From an uncultured Clostridia bacterium (GTDB taxonomy: Bacteria > Bacillota > Clostridia > Lachnospirales > CAG-274): a DNA stretch of 64,000 bases. Made by a program: the position numbers and the translations under genes. Where the stretch lies: positions 124,001-188,000 of the forward strand of contig CALWSK010000001.1 in NCBI GenBank assembly GCA_944384195.1, given 5' to 3'. The notes below the pieces were generated by a model. It was not told where the DNA came from, ran no database searches, and saw only the letters and a list, made by a program, of their open reading frames with translations. Shown piece by piece: positions 19,132-27,409 of the stretch; the stretch's first letter is position 1, and each line of letters opens with the position of its first letter.

Positions 19132-20002
19132 AACCTACTACCTCCGTTTCCACTATAAATATTTCTTCAAGAGTTAAAGGCAAACTTTCATAAAAGGTAG
19201 GATTTATACTTTCTATATAAGATTTAATTTTTTCTTCTTCTCCTCTTATAACAAGAGTACTCAAAGCTCCTCTTTTTTCTTCCTTTATTATATCTAAATG
19301 ATTGTATAAAGTTTCTGGAATATCATTAAATACTATTTGTATTTTATGTATACCAAGTTTTACTTCTTCTAAATCTTTAGATAAAATAACTCCGCCCTTA
19401 TGGAGTAACCCTATATTATCACAAATATCTTCAAGCTCTCTAAGATTATGAGATGCTATTATAGGTGTAAGATCTCTTTCTTCTATTTCCTTAGCTAAAA
19501 GACTTTTTACTACCTGTCTTACAACTGGGTCAAGTCCATCAAATGTTTCATCAAATATTACATATTCTGTATTAGAAGCAAGAGAAAAAATAATAGATAA
19601 TTGCTTTTTCATCCCTTTAGAAAAAGTCTTAATTCTTTTGTTTTCGTCAAGTCCAAAAGACTTCATAAGTTTTGAATATTTCTCGTTATCAAAATTTTGA
19701 TATATAGTAATATAAAAATTTTTCATATCTTTAGGTGTAGCATTTTTAAAGAAATACTGCTCATCTGATATATAAAAAAATTTTTGTTTAGCTTTTTCAT
19801 TTTCCAAAATAGGTTCATCATCTAAAAATATATCTCCACAATCTGGCTTTATTATTCCAGTTAACATTCTAAGAAAAGTAGATTTCCCGGCCCCATTAGT
19901 GCCTATGAGTCCAAAAACATTTGCCTTTTTAATATCTAATGATATATTATCTACTGCTATATTATTATCAAACTTCTTAGTAACATTTAAAGCTCTTATC
20001 AT
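19106..20002 (-). CDS. ABC transporter ATP-binding protein (YtrB-like)
   Basis: 298 residues. Walker A is GTNGAGKST, the signature is FSKGMKKQLSI (an SKGM variant common in this subfamily), and Walker B is YVIFDETFDGLDP. The start is set by GAGGAGG 7 bases before the ATG at 20002; an ATG 24 bases upstream is open but lies inside the gntR end. Here ATG follows the gntR stop by 2 bases. It powers the permease encoded immediately downstream. Confidence 0.93.
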   Translation of the reverse strand: MIRALNVTKKFDNNIAVDNISLDIKKANVFGLIGTNGAGKSTFLRMLTGIIKPDCGDIFLDDEPILENEKAKQKFFYISDEQYFFKNATPKDMKNFYITIYQNFDNEKYSKLMKSFGLDENKRIKTFSKGMKKQLSIIFSLASNTEYVIFDETFDGLDPVVRQVVKSLLAKEIEERDLTPIIASHNLRELEDICDNIGLLHKGGVILSKDLEEVKLGIHKIQIVFNDIPETLYNHLDIIKEEKRGALSTLVIRGEEEKIKSYIESINPTFYESLPLTLEEIFIVETEVVGYDVKSLIF

Positions 20003-20004
20003 TT

Positions 20005-20364
20005 TTATTCCTCCTCTTCTATCCATTTTATTATAAGTTTCTTATCTATACCAAGATTTATAGCTTCTTTAATAAGATTTTTTATATTTTTTTTAATATC
20101 CATAAACTTATCCTCCAAAATTTTATCAGTTATTGGAGCTATAAAGCTACCTCTTCCTTTTACCGAATAAATTATTCCCATTTTTTCAAGGCTAGCATAA
20201 GCCTTTTGTATAGTATTAGGATTTATAGAAAGTTCTATAGCTAAAGCTCTAACACTAGGTAACTGTTCATTTTCTTTTAATACACCTTTTAACACAAATG
20301 TTTCTATTTGTTCTGCTAATTGCTCGTATATAGGCTTTGGATTTCTATAATCTATACTAAACAT
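20005..20364 (-). CDS. GntR family regulator, YtrA type
   Basis: 119 residues: a GntR winged helix (PIYEQLAEQIETFVLKGVL, then LPSVRALAIELSINPNTIQKAY and GRGSFI) and only a short helical tail of about 45 residues, which defines the YtrA subfamily. These repress the ABC transporter operon they head. A GGAGGTGAT site lies 3 bases before the ATG. The divergent 652-residue protein starts 198 bases away, so both share this control region. Confidence 0.93.
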   Translation of the reverse strand: MFSIDYRNPKPIYEQLAEQIETFVLKGVLKENEQLPSVRALAIELSINPNTIQKAYASLEKMGIIYSVKGRGSFIAPITDKILEDKFMDIKKNIKNLIKEAINLGIDKKLIIKWIEEEE

Positions 20365-20472
20365 ATGATCACCTCCCTATGTGTACTACGTCTTCTAATA
20401 CACTTATTATAATTTTTATTTTAAAGTTTGTCAATATATTTTTTAAATTTAGTAGCAACTTAAAATATTCTT

Positions 20473-20481
20473 CATAATATA
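20473..20481 (+). promoter_or_regulatory. Candidate sporulation-type -10 element upstream of the repeat protein
   Basis: CATAATATA fits the CATAnnnTA -10 of mother-cell sigma factors (sigma K/E). An AC lies 13 bases upstream, shorter than the usual spacing, so the match is weak. It would give a leader of about 70 bases. The rest of the 20365-20561 gap is AT-rich and shows no other convincing element. Confidence 0.25.
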
Positions 20482-20561
20482 TATTGTACAAACAATTAAG
20501 TTCTAGAAGAAATATATTTTGAACTATATGTTGTATATAAAATAATGAAAGGGGTTTTTCT

Positions 20562-22520
20562 ATGAATTTATTTAATTGCCCAGAAAAAAATAATTGTGGT
20601 TGCACTGAAGTATGTGGACCGGACAAAATAGAAAACAATTCTTCTCTTAAAAGTATAAGAGAAACTCTGTTACAAATAATAAATGCTGTAAAAAATATTG
20701 ATATTTTAGGTTTTAATGTAGATGTTGATATAACTACTATAAATGGTGTTTTAAACACTATAAATTTTAGTAAAACTAATATAAATAGTATAGAACTTAC
20801 AAAAACTACTATATCATATGATGGTCTTGCTATTTCTCTTTGTGATATAGCAAAAATAACTATACTATCTAGCGAAGTATCTAATACACCTTTTAATGCT
20901 ATGCTTTTAAATTCCATAAAAGGTATTGCTACTAGCTGTGTTTGCTTAGAAGATTTATGTAATGATAAAAAATACTCTTCTTATACTACAGAAGAATCTA
21001 GCTGTGTAAAATGTGCACAAGGTATGCAAAATTATATAAATCAAAATCTTTCTGGCTTAAAAACTGTTGGATATACTGGAAACGCAAGTAAGATAGAAAG
21101 TATAACTGCTATAGATGATATTACTAAAATAGATGTTATAGAAACTGTAGATGCAAATACTACAAATAAAACTGCTCTTACTAGTGCTTCTTTAAAAACA
21201 ACAACATTACCAGTTGTAAAAACTGTTTCTGCCCAAGATTTAGATATAGTAACTTCTGTTACTACAGAAGATGCCACAATTTTAAGTAATATTGATAATC
21301 AAACTGTAGATGTATGTGGAGCTCTTACTATTGAAAATGCAACTCTTACAGAAACAGTTGAGCTATCAAACGCTCAAGATTTAGTAAGTAATGTAGATAC
21401 TACTACACAAACTGTTGTTACTGGAGTTCAAACTACTCCTGAAACTGTTGCAACTGGTGTAGATACTACTCCTCAAACTGTTGTTACTACAGTAGATACT
21501 ACTCCTCAAACTGTTGTTACAGAAGTTCAGACTACTCCTGAAACTGTTGTTGCAACAGTTAATACTACTACTGGTACAGTAGTAACTGGGTTTACTGGAA
21601 GCTCTAGTATAACTGGTGTTATATCTGGTGTTAATACAATAAAAAACGTTACTCCAGATTCTGTTGAAATACCTGCTTTTGCTTGTGATGGTACTGGAGA
21701 ATTAGTTGTAAAAATTCCAGCAAAATCTATAGATGGTACTAACCCTGTTAGTGAAGTAGAAGTTAAAGTTACAGTAAATGGTAATAATATTTCATTTAAC
21801 GGAAATACTGCTCATTATACGTTAGCTGATGATACAAAACTTATAGGTGGTTCTACTCAGGCTCCTCAAGTTTCTACTATCACAACAAATGGTACTCCTC
21901 AAACTGATACATTTATTAAAACTGCTACTCCTCAAACTACAGAAGTTATTAAAACTGTTACTCCTCAAACTGATGATGTTATCAAAACTGTTACTCCCCA
22001 AACTGATGATGTTATCAAAACTGTTACTCCTCAAACTACAGAAGTTATTAAAACTGTTACTCCTCAAACTGATGATGTTATTAAAACTGTTACTCCTCAA
22101 ACTACAAATGGTAAATTAGTAACTAATGTAACTACTAAAGATGTTAGTGTAATCACAAACCAACCTACAACAGAAACTGTAATAAGCGCTATTACTCCAC
22201 AAAATACAACTATCAAAAATATAACAGATATTAAGACTTCAAATACAACAGACCTAATAAATACAACTTTCGAAGATGTTTTAGCTACTGCTAATATAGA
22301 AACTGAAGAAGACAACTTTATTTCTTCAGTTACTTTAGATACAACAACTGCTTCTGTTATATCAGATATAAGTACTATAGCTCAAAACGTATCTATTAAT
22401 ATACCAGAAGAAATAGAAGGTACTCCTTTTGTAGCTGGTGATGGTATAATGGGAGTTAATAATGATAACGGAAATATAACTGTTTATTCTATTTGTGATA
22501 TAAACTCTGTAAATAACTAA
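20562..22520 (+). CDS. Thr-rich repeat protein, putative spore or surface structural protein
   Basis: 652 residues, no signal peptide, behind AAAGGGG. I recognise no whole-protein family. Residues 1-20 are Cys-rich (C6, C12, C14, C18). Residues 48-102 look like an Sm/SH3-like beta barrel (LGFNVDVDITTI .. IELTKTTI .. LAISLCDIAKITI), a fold found in several spore coat proteins. A second Cys patch spans 126-151. From about 165 to 615 the chain is Thr/Val-rich with two exact 11-residue repeat arrays: six units of V[DQN]TT[PT][QEG]TVVxx at 278-343 and seven TPQT[DT]xVIKTV-type units at 445-521. A beta-sandwich-like segment (365-430) separates them. This suggests a beta-solenoid or fibre-like structural protein. 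The spore role is inferred from Cys clusters, lack of secretion signal and the spore-forming host. Confidence 0.8.
   Translation: MNLFNCPEKNNCGCTEVCGPDKIENNSSLKSIRETLLQIINAVKNIDILGFNVDVDITTINGVLNTINFSKTNINSIELTKTTISYDGLAISLCDIAKITILSSEVSNTPFNAMLLNSIKGIATSCVCLEDLCNDKKYSSYTTEESSCVKCAQGMQNYINQNLSGLKTVGYTGNASKIESITAIDDITKIDVIETVDANTTNKTALTSASLKTTTLPVVKTVSAQDLDIVTSVTTEDATILSNIDNQTVDVCGALTIENATLTETVELSNAQDLVSNVDTTTQTVVTGVQTTPETVATGVDTTPQTVVTTVDTTPQTVVTEVQTTPETVVATVNTTTGTVVTGFTGSSSITGVISGVNTIKNVTPDSVEIPAFACDGTGELVVKIPAKSIDGTNPVSEVEVKVTVNGNNISFNGNTAHYTLADDTKLIGGSTQAPQVSTITTNGTPQTDTFIKTATPQTTEVIKTVTPQTDDVIKTVTPQTDDVIKTVTPQTTEVIKTVTPQTDDVIKTVTPQTTNGKLVTNVTTKDVSVITNQPTTETVISAITPQNTTIKNITDIKTSNTTDLINTTFEDVLATANIETEEDNFISSVTLDTTTASVISDISTIAQNVSINIPEEIEGTPFVAGDGIMGVNNDNGNITVYSICDINSVNN
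21393..21590 (+). repeat. Six in-frame 33-bp repeats (array 1)
   Basis: Six tandem 33-base units encoding V[DQN]TT[PT][QEG]TVVxx at residues 278-343. The two middle units are almost identical (VDTTPQTVVT), with flanking units more diverged. Confidence 0.85.
21894..22124 (+). repeat. Seven in-frame 33-bp repeats (array 2)
   Basis: Tandem 33-base units encoding TPQT[DT][DTE][VF]IKT[VA] at residues 445-521; five are near identical and the first and last are diverged. Near-perfect DNA identity points to recent expansion and likely length variation between strains. Confidence 0.9.
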
Positions 22521-22537
22521 TATAAAAATTTTTATGT

Positions 22538-22551
22538 GGTGGGTTGGTGGG
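22538..22551 (+). other. G-rich tract 3' of the repeat protein gene
   Basis: GGTGGGTTGGTGGG stands out in AT-rich DNA, 17 bases after the stop and 13 bases before the terminator stem. It could form a two-layer G-quadruplex in the mRNA. A similar tract follows spoVAD. Confidence 0.5.
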
Positions 22552-22563
22552 TTTATATATAAA

Positions 22564-22590
22564 AAAGCCGTAGATTTAATCTACGGCTTT
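22564..22590. terminator. Bidirectional terminator
   Basis: The perfect 12-base stem AAAGCCGTAGAT / ATCTACGGCTTT with a TTA loop sits between the convergent repeat-protein and LUD genes, with A- and T-rich flanks on either side. Confidence 0.88.
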
Positions 22591-22599
22591 AATTTTATC

Positions 22600-23232
22600 T
22601 TAATATCCTAGCTCTTCTCCTACTAAAATAACCTTTATTCTATCTTTTATCCTACTTTTTCTTATAATACTTGTAACACAACATATAGTATCTTCACAAA
22701 GACAATTATAACAAGAACCTTTTATCTTACAAGGTGTATCCTTTTCTAATCTAATGGTATTCATAGGTGAAGCATAATTTTTTATTCTTTCTATAGCTGA
22801 TTTTTCATCTTGACAAACCTTATTCATACCTACAATTAGTATTACATTCTTAGGGCCAAATATCATAGCAGAAACTCTATTACCTGCACCATCTATATTT
22901 ACAAGAAGTCCATCTAAAGTTATAGCATTTGTACTTGCTAGATAATAATCACAAAAAAATGCTTTTCTATATATTTTATCCACTTCTTCTTGACTTTTTG
23001 CAAAAGCTCTATCATAAACTTTATATTCTCCATTATGCAAAGCTTCTATAAGACCTACTTCAACAAGACTCTGAGAACCACCAAAAGCAATCTCACTATC
23101 TTTTTCTATAAGCTCTAATGCTTTTTCCCTAGCCTTATCTTTATTTTCCACGTAAAAACCTTGCATATCTCTTTTTTCTAAATTTTCTATTATTCTTTTA
23201 GCTAAAATTTCTTTATGTAAACTTTTTATCAT
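22600..23232 (-). CDS. LUD-domain protein (LutC-like / DUF162)
   Basis: 210 residues of the LUD (lactate utilization) domain family: IAFGGSQSLVEVGL near the N-terminal third, STNAITLDGLLVNIDGAGNR in the centre and FGPKNVILIVGMNKV following. The C-terminus adds a Cys-rich patch (CKIKGSCYNCLCEDTICC) seen in stand-alone clostridial members, possibly for metal. LutA and LutB partners are not present. It starts 2 bases after lysA ends, so it belongs to the aroC-lysA transcript. Its reaction is not known. Confidence 0.85.
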   Translation of the reverse strand: MIKSLHKEILAKRIIENLEKRDMQGFYVENKDKAREKALELIEKDSEIAFGGSQSLVEVGLIEALHNGEYKVYDRAFAKSQEEVDKIYRKAFFCDYYLASTNAITLDGLLVNIDGAGNRVSAMIFGPKNVILIVGMNKVCQDEKSAIERIKNYASPMNTIRLEKDTPCKIKGSCYNCLCEDTICCVTSIIRKSRIKDRIKVILVGEELGY

Positions 23233-23234
23233 TT

Positions 23235-24500
23235 CTATTCCCCTAAACTAATAAATTTTCTTACTATATCTTCTAAATTATCTCTTTCCCTTATAAGAAC
23301 AACTTCTCCATTTTCTCTTATAAGTACTTCTGCCGGTCTTAACCTATTATTATAATTTGAGCTCATAACTTGTCCATAAGCACCAGTATCTAAAATAGCT
23401 ATTATATCTTCTTCTTTTATCTTTGGTAAAACACGGCCCTTAGCTATAATATCTCCTGTTTCACATATATTTCCAACAACAGTTACTTCTTCTTCTATTT
23501 TCGATTTTTCATCACTTTTTCTATATAGCTCTATATCATGATGTGAATCATACATAACTGGTCTTGCAAGAACATTAAACCCTATATCTGTACCTACATA
23601 TTTTTCTTTACCATTATTTTTAACTGCGTGAACTGTACCAAGAAGAACGCCACTTTCTGCTACTATATATCTTCCAGGTTCAACCTTAATTTTTATTTCT
23701 TTGCCATACTCTAAAACAAACTCTTTCAAAATAGCATCTAGCTCTTTTCCTAAAGATTTTAAATCTAATCTTTTTTCATCTTCTAGCTTATGATAAGGTA
23801 TCCCAAATCCCCCACCTAAATCTATAAAATCTAAATCTTTAAAGTTTTTAGCTATTTCTAAAATAGCCCTAACCCCCAGGATATATTTATCTGGCTCCAT
23901 AAATAAAGAACCTATATGTTGGTTTATCCCTACAAGATTTAAATCATATTTTTTTAAAACCTCTTTCACTAAAGGAATATCTTCTGGATTTACTCCAAAC
24001 TTAGTATTTTCCCCACAAGTTATAACCTTTTCATGATGACCTGCTCCAATACCTCCATTAAAACGTATAGCCACGTTTGAACCTTTATTTATTTTACCTA
24101 ATTGCTCAAGCTGAGAAATAGAATCTACACTTATAGTTACTCCTTTTTCTATAGCATATAACATTTCTTCCTTAGATACATTATTGCTTATATAAAAAAT
24201 CTCTTCTGGACTAAAGCCAGCCATAAGCTCTGAATAAATCTCTCCTGGAGACATAGCATCAACGTGCATATTTTCTTGTTTAGCTATCTGTAAAATAGCT
24301 AAATTACTATTTGCCTTTGCAGAATAATTTACATAAAATTTAGGATAATCTAAAAGATTTTTTACTTCCCTCATTCTATCTCTTAATATTTTTTCATTAT
24401 ATACATAAAGTGGACTTCCATATTTTTCTACTAAATCTATAGGACTATTATCCATATAAAAATTTAAACTGTCTGTAACTTTTGAAACCAATTTTTGCAT
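23235..24500 (-). CDS. lysA: Diaminopimelate decarboxylase
   Basis: 421 residues. Last step of lysine synthesis: decarboxylates meso-diaminopimelate with PLP. Fold type III decarboxylase: the PLP lysine is K62 in YSAKANSN, the glycine-rich phosphate loop is LGGGFGIPY, and VEPGRYIVAESG and CETGDIIAKGR complete the active site at the dimer interface. It lies between aroC and the LUD gene with gaps of 12 and 2 bases. Confidence 0.95.
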   Translation of the reverse strand: MQKLVSKVTDSLNFYMDNSPIDLVEKYGSPLYVYNEKILRDRMREVKNLLDYPKFYVNYSAKANSNLAILQIAKQENMHVDAMSPGEIYSELMAGFSPEEIFYISNNVSKEEMLYAIEKGVTISVDSISQLEQLGKINKGSNVAIRFNGGIGAGHHEKVITCGENTKFGVNPEDIPLVKEVLKKYDLNLVGINQHIGSLFMEPDKYILGVRAILEIAKNFKDLDFIDLGGGFGIPYHKLEDEKRLDLKSLGKELDAILKEFVLEYGKEIKIKVEPGRYIVAESGVLLGTVHAVKNNGKEKYVGTDIGFNVLARPVMYDSHHDIELYRKSDEKSKIEEEVTVVGNICETGDIIAKGRVLPKIKEEDIIAILDTGAYGQVMSSNYNNRLRPAEVLIRENGEVVLIRERDNLEDIVRKFISLGE

Positions 24501-24512
24501 TATATCATCTCC

Positions 24513-25610
24513 TTAAAAATTAAAATACCCCGATTTGATACTTTCCATTTTAGTTGTAAGATTTAATAATATATAATCTACTAATGTTATACAAACCATA
24601 GCTTCGGCAACTGGTAATGCTCTTGGTAAAATAAAGCTATCGTGTCTTCCCTTTATTTCTATTTTTCTATTTTTCATATTTTTATCTACAGTATTTTGCT
24701 CTTTTGCTATAGATGGAGTTGGTTTAAAAGCTAAATTTATATTTATATCAAATCCATCAGATAAACCACCTAATATTCCACCTGAATTGTTACTACTTTT
24801 TTTAAGCTCATTGTCATCATAATAAAACTCATCATTATATAAAGAACCTCTTGTATTAGATGAAGAAAAACCAAGTCCAAATTCTATACCCTTAGTGGCT
24901 CCTATAGACATAAGAGCCATAGAAATCATAGCATCTAATTTTTCAAATACTGGTTCTCCTATTCCAGCTTTTAGCCCTTTTACCTCAAGAGCTATCACCC
25001 CACCTATAGAATCTTTATAATTTACTATTTTTTCAAGATAAGCTTCTGCCTTTTTATAAGCTAAAGGACAAGCCATCTTTAAAGGATTTTTATCTATATA
25101 GTCAATATCCTTAGTTTCCATAGATATATTACCTATAGACTTTACATATCCTATAACTTGTATATTTAGTTCTCTTAATATCTTCTTAGCTATAGCTCCG
25201 GCACACACTCTAGCTACAGTTTCTCTACCAGATGCTCTACCTCCTCCTCTATAATCTCTTATCCCATATTTTTTGTCATATGTATAATCTGCGTGAGATG
25301 GTCTATATATATCTTTTATGTTAGAATAATCTTTGCTTATATAGTCATTATTAAAAACCATAAGAGAAATAGGAGTACCTGTTGTTTTACCTTGAAAAAC
25401 ACCAGATAATATAGTAACTTTATCCTCTTCTTTTCTTTTAGTAGAATGTTTATAAGAACTTGGCTTTCTTTTATCAAGTTCTATCTGGATATCTTCTTCA
25501 CAAAGCAAAAGCCCAGAAGGACAACCATCTATAACAACACCTATAGCCTTTCCGTGGCTCTCACCCCAAGTGCTTATTCTAAAAATTCTTCCATAATTAG
25601 AACCAGATAT
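24513..25610 (-). CDS. aroC: Chorismate synthase (apparent ATA start)
   Basis: About 365 residues. Makes chorismate from EPSP using reduced FMN. Motifs: SGSNYGRIF then [19 protein letters not shown], a central [26 protein letters not shown] and C-terminal [18 protein letters not shown]. The family normally starts M-SGSN/F-G; here the codon before SGSNYG is ATA (25608-25610). AAGGTGAT (25614-25621) sits 3 bases before it, the same spacing as the GGAGGTGAT of the nearby gntR gene. The only conventional upstream start is a TTG at 25628, which adds six residues, has no ribosome binding site and lies where transcription should begin from the TATAAT at 25632-25637. Conventional calling would use 25628. 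Confidence 0.93.
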   Translation of the reverse strand: MSGSNYGRIFRISTWGESHGKAIGVVIDGCPSGLLLCEEDIQIELDKRKPSSYKHSTKRKEEDKVTILSGVFQGKTTGTPISLMVFNNDYISKDYSNIKDIYRPSHADYTYDKKYGIRDYRGGGRASGRETVARVCAGAIAKKILRELNIQVIGYVKSIGNISMETKDIDYIDKNPLKMACPLAYKKAEAYLEKIVNYKDSIGGVIALEVKGLKAGIGEPVFEKLDAMISMALMSIGATKGIEFGLGFSSSNTRGSLYNDEFYYDDNELKKSSNNSGGILGGLSDGFDININLAFKPTPSIAKEQNTVDKNMKNRKIEIKGRHDSFILPRALPVAEAMVCITLVDYILLNLTTKMESIKSGYFNF

Positions 25611-25613
25611 ACT

Positions 25614-25621
25614 ATCACCTT
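25614..25621 (-). promoter_or_regulatory. Ribosome binding site of aroC
   Basis: AAGGTGAT pairs with the 16S tail and lies 3 bases before ATA 25610. It is 3' of the TTG at 25628, so it cannot serve that start. This is the main evidence for initiation at ATA. Confidence 0.6.
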
Positions 25622-25631
25622 CTTTCAAAAT

Positions 25632-25637
25632 ATTATA
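25632..25637 (-). promoter_or_regulatory. -10 element of the aroC-lysA-LUD operon
   Basis: A perfect TATAAT on the minus strand. No strong -35 is visible 16-18 bases upstream. It predicts a transcript start near 25625. Confidence 0.5.
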
Positions 25638-25689
25638 CTAAGTATACTATAGTTTTAAAAATTTTTCTACTAGAATTTATTTTACTTTA

Positions 25690-25718
25690 GTATAAAAAAC
25701 ACAAAAAGGGAAAAAATA
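25690..25718 (+). promoter_or_regulatory. Forespore-type (sigma F/G) promoter of the spoVA operon
   Basis: GTATA (25690-25694), 14 bases, then GGAAAAAATA (709-718 of the 25 kb block), which fits the GYATA / GGnnAnAnT pattern of forespore promoters. In Bacillus subtilis the spoVA operon is transcribed in the forespore by sigma G, so this location makes sense. Confidence 0.5.
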
Positions 25719-25766
25719 GATTATACCAGGACTTATCTAAAGCTCATAGTCTAAGGAGATGATATT

Positions 25767-25919
25767 ATATTTTTCAAACACAAAATTAAAATGCTAATAC
25801 TTATTGTCTTATCTTTATTTTTACTTATTTTTATTTCAACGAAAAAAGAAAATAAAACTTATAATGGAATTTTGGTTAATGTAGGTGATAAAAATGGATA
25901 TATATGTAAAACCTTTTAA
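25767..25919 (+). CDS. Small single-pass membrane protein ahead of spoVAA (start uncertain)
   Basis: An open frame of about 50 codons ends at TAA 25917-25919 and overlaps spoVAA by 26 bases. It encodes a basic start, a strong transmembrane helix (MLILIVLSLFLLIFIS) and a short tail (KTYNGILVNVGDKNGYICKTF). AAGGAG at 25753-25758 is followed in frame only by ATT (25764) and ATA (25767). The first ATG (25791) would give 42 residues but lies 32 bases from the site. It would be the first gene of the spoVA transcript. I do not recognise the family. Confidence 0.45.
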   Translation: MFFKHKIKMLILIVLSLFLLIFISTKKENKTYNGILVNVGDKNGYICKTF

Positions 25920-26532
25920 AAAAGTATCTTTTGCAGAAGAAAAAAATGTATATGTAAAAGATATATGCGAGATATACGCTCCTAAAAAACTAAAAAATAA
26001 AGTAGAATATACTAAAGTTTTAGAAATTACAGAAAATGAACAAAAGAACTATTTAATATCTATCATAGATATCATAGATGCTATAGATAAGCATATTCCT
26101 GGACATACAATAAATAATGTAGGAGAAATGGACACTGTCCTAGAATATTCACCAAAAAGAGAAAAAGATAATTCTTTTATAAAATATCTAAAAATATCCA
26201 TAGTTACTATAATATTATTAGCTGGTTCTTCTACTGCTATTATGAGTTTTCACTCTGACGCACAAATGGCTAAGGTGTTTGAAAACTACTACTATATATT
26301 CTTTAATGAAAAAGTACAAAATCCTATGCTACTTGATATACCTTATTCTTTAGGACTAGCTCTAGGAATAATAGTATTTTTTAATCATTTTAGTGGCAAG
26401 AAAATAACTACAGATCCAACTCCTATAGAAGTAGAAATGTCTTCTTACGAAGCTAGCGTAACAGATAATATAATAGACACTCTAAATGTTCAAAAAACAA
26501 AAGGTGGTAATAACAAAAATGGAAATATTTAA
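25894..26532 (+). CDS. spoVAA: Stage V sporulation protein AA
   Basis: 212 residues. Part of the SpoVA channel that moves calcium-dipicolinate into the forespore and out at germination. The N-terminal soluble domain begins MDIYVKPFKKVSF, as in SpoVAA proteins, and two transmembrane segments follow (about 108-125 and 148-166). An AGGTGAT site 4 bases before the ATG at 25894 decides the start over a GTG three codons upstream. Its 3' end overlaps spoVAB by 14 bases. Confidence 0.85.
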   Translation: MDIYVKPFKKVSFAEEKNVYVKDICEIYAPKKLKNKVEYTKVLEITENEQKNYLISIIDIIDAIDKHIPGHTINNVGEMDTVLEYSPKREKDNSFIKYLKISIVTIILLAGSSTAIMSFHSDAQMAKVFENYYYIFFNEKVQNPMLLDIPYSLGLALGIIVFFNHFSGKKITTDPTPIEVEMSSYEASVTDNIIDTLNVQKTKGGNNKNGNI

Positions 26533-26947
26533 GATAATTCTTTCTATAGTTATAGCATTTTCATCCGGTATTATTATATCTGGTGCAGTATTTGCATTTA
26601 TAGCTATAATAGGAGTTGTTCCTCGTCTTGCTCAAAAAACAAGAACAGAAGATAAAATACAATTTTATGAAGAAGTTATTATTTTTGGTGGTATTTTTGG
26701 AACATTATCTATGATGTTTGATTTCTATCTTCCTATAGGTAAATTTTTAGTAATAGTATATGCTGGATTTATAGGAATATTTTTTGGTTGTCTTGCTGTA
26801 TCACTAGCAGAAATTTTAAATGTTATACCTATTCTAACAAGACGTGGAAGAATACAGACAGGGCTAAAATATTTTATAACAGCAGTAGCTATTGGAAAAC
26901 TTATAGGTTCTTTATTATATTCTAGAATACCAGGATTTTATATGTAA
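26519..26947 (+). CDS. spoVAB: Stage V sporulation protein AB
   Basis: 142 residues, nearly all membrane: four to five hydrophobic helices with GVVPRLAQKTRT in the first cytoplasmic loop, a typical SpoVAB feature. Start at 26519 behind GGTGG; the longer in-frame version from 26486 has no site and lies inside spoVAA. Function follows the operon: accessory membrane subunit for dipicolinate transport. Confidence 0.85.
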   Translation: MEIFKIILSIVIAFSSGIIISGAVFAFIAIIGVVPRLAQKTRTEDKIQFYEEVIIFGGIFGTLSMMFDFYLPIGKFLVIVYAGFIGIFFGCLAVSLAEILNVIPILTRRGRIQTGLKYFITAVAIGKLIGSLLYSRIPGFYM

Positions 26948-26958
26948 GGAGTGAATTT

Positions 26959-27399
26959 ATGGGAAATACTCAAAATGAAAAGTTCCAACAAAGAGTAAAG
27001 GAATTATCCCCAAATAGCCATCTTGGTAAAGATTGTTTAAAAGCTTTTTTAGTAGGTGGGCTCATTTGCTCTTTTGGACAAGTTATAACAAATACACTAA
27101 ACTATTTAGGGCTTACACGTGATGAAATGGGTATGTATACTTCTATGGTTCTTATATTTTTAGCATCTTTACTTACTGGACTTGGTCTATATCAAAAAAT
27201 AGGTAAATTTGCAGGAGCAGGAAGCATAGTTCCTATAACTGGCTTTTCAAACTCTGTTACTTCTCCAGCATTAGAATTTAAAAAAGAAGGTTTTGTAACA
27301 GGGCTTGGGGCAAAAATCTTTATAATAGCCGGTCCAGTTATTTTATATGGTGTATTAGCTTCTGTTATAGTAGGACTTATATATTATTTTATAAAATAA
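26959..27399 (+). CDS. spoVAC: Stage V sporulation protein AC
   Basis: 146 residues with a hydrophilic N-terminus (1-30) and about four membrane helices. The family stretch FLVGGLICSFGQ and GKFAGAGSIVPITGFSNSVTSPALEFKKEG is clear. In Bacillus, SpoVAC behaves as a mechanosensitive channel for dipicolinate release. An AAGGAG site precedes it, and it is 11 bases from spoVAB and 10 from spoVAD. Confidence 0.95.
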   Translation: MGNTQNEKFQQRVKELSPNSHLGKDCLKAFLVGGLICSFGQVITNTLNYLGLTRDEMGMYTSMVLIFLASLLTGLGLYQKIGKFAGAGSIVPITGFSNSVTSPALEFKKEGFVTGLGAKIFIIAGPVILYGVLASVIVGLIYYFIK

Positions 27400-27409
27400 G
27401 GAGTATTTT

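Noticed and set aside
20369..20917. 182-residue minus-strand open frame overlapping the start of the repeat protein
   Set aside because: No ribosome binding site, odd composition, and it lies antisense to a well-supported gene.
21822..22119. Open frames of about 90 residues on both strands inside the repeats
   Set aside because: They are by-products of the 33-base repeats, which keep all frames free of stops; the Leu/Lys- and Ser/Asn-rich translations are artefacts.
21894..22124. CRISPR-like array
   Set aside because: The repeats are contiguous, in frame and encode TPQT units with no unique spacers, and there are no cas genes.
25759..25797. Short ATG frame directly after the AAGGAG site upstream of spoVAA
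   Set aside because: The ATG abuts the ribosome binding site with no spacing and the frame stops after 12 codons.
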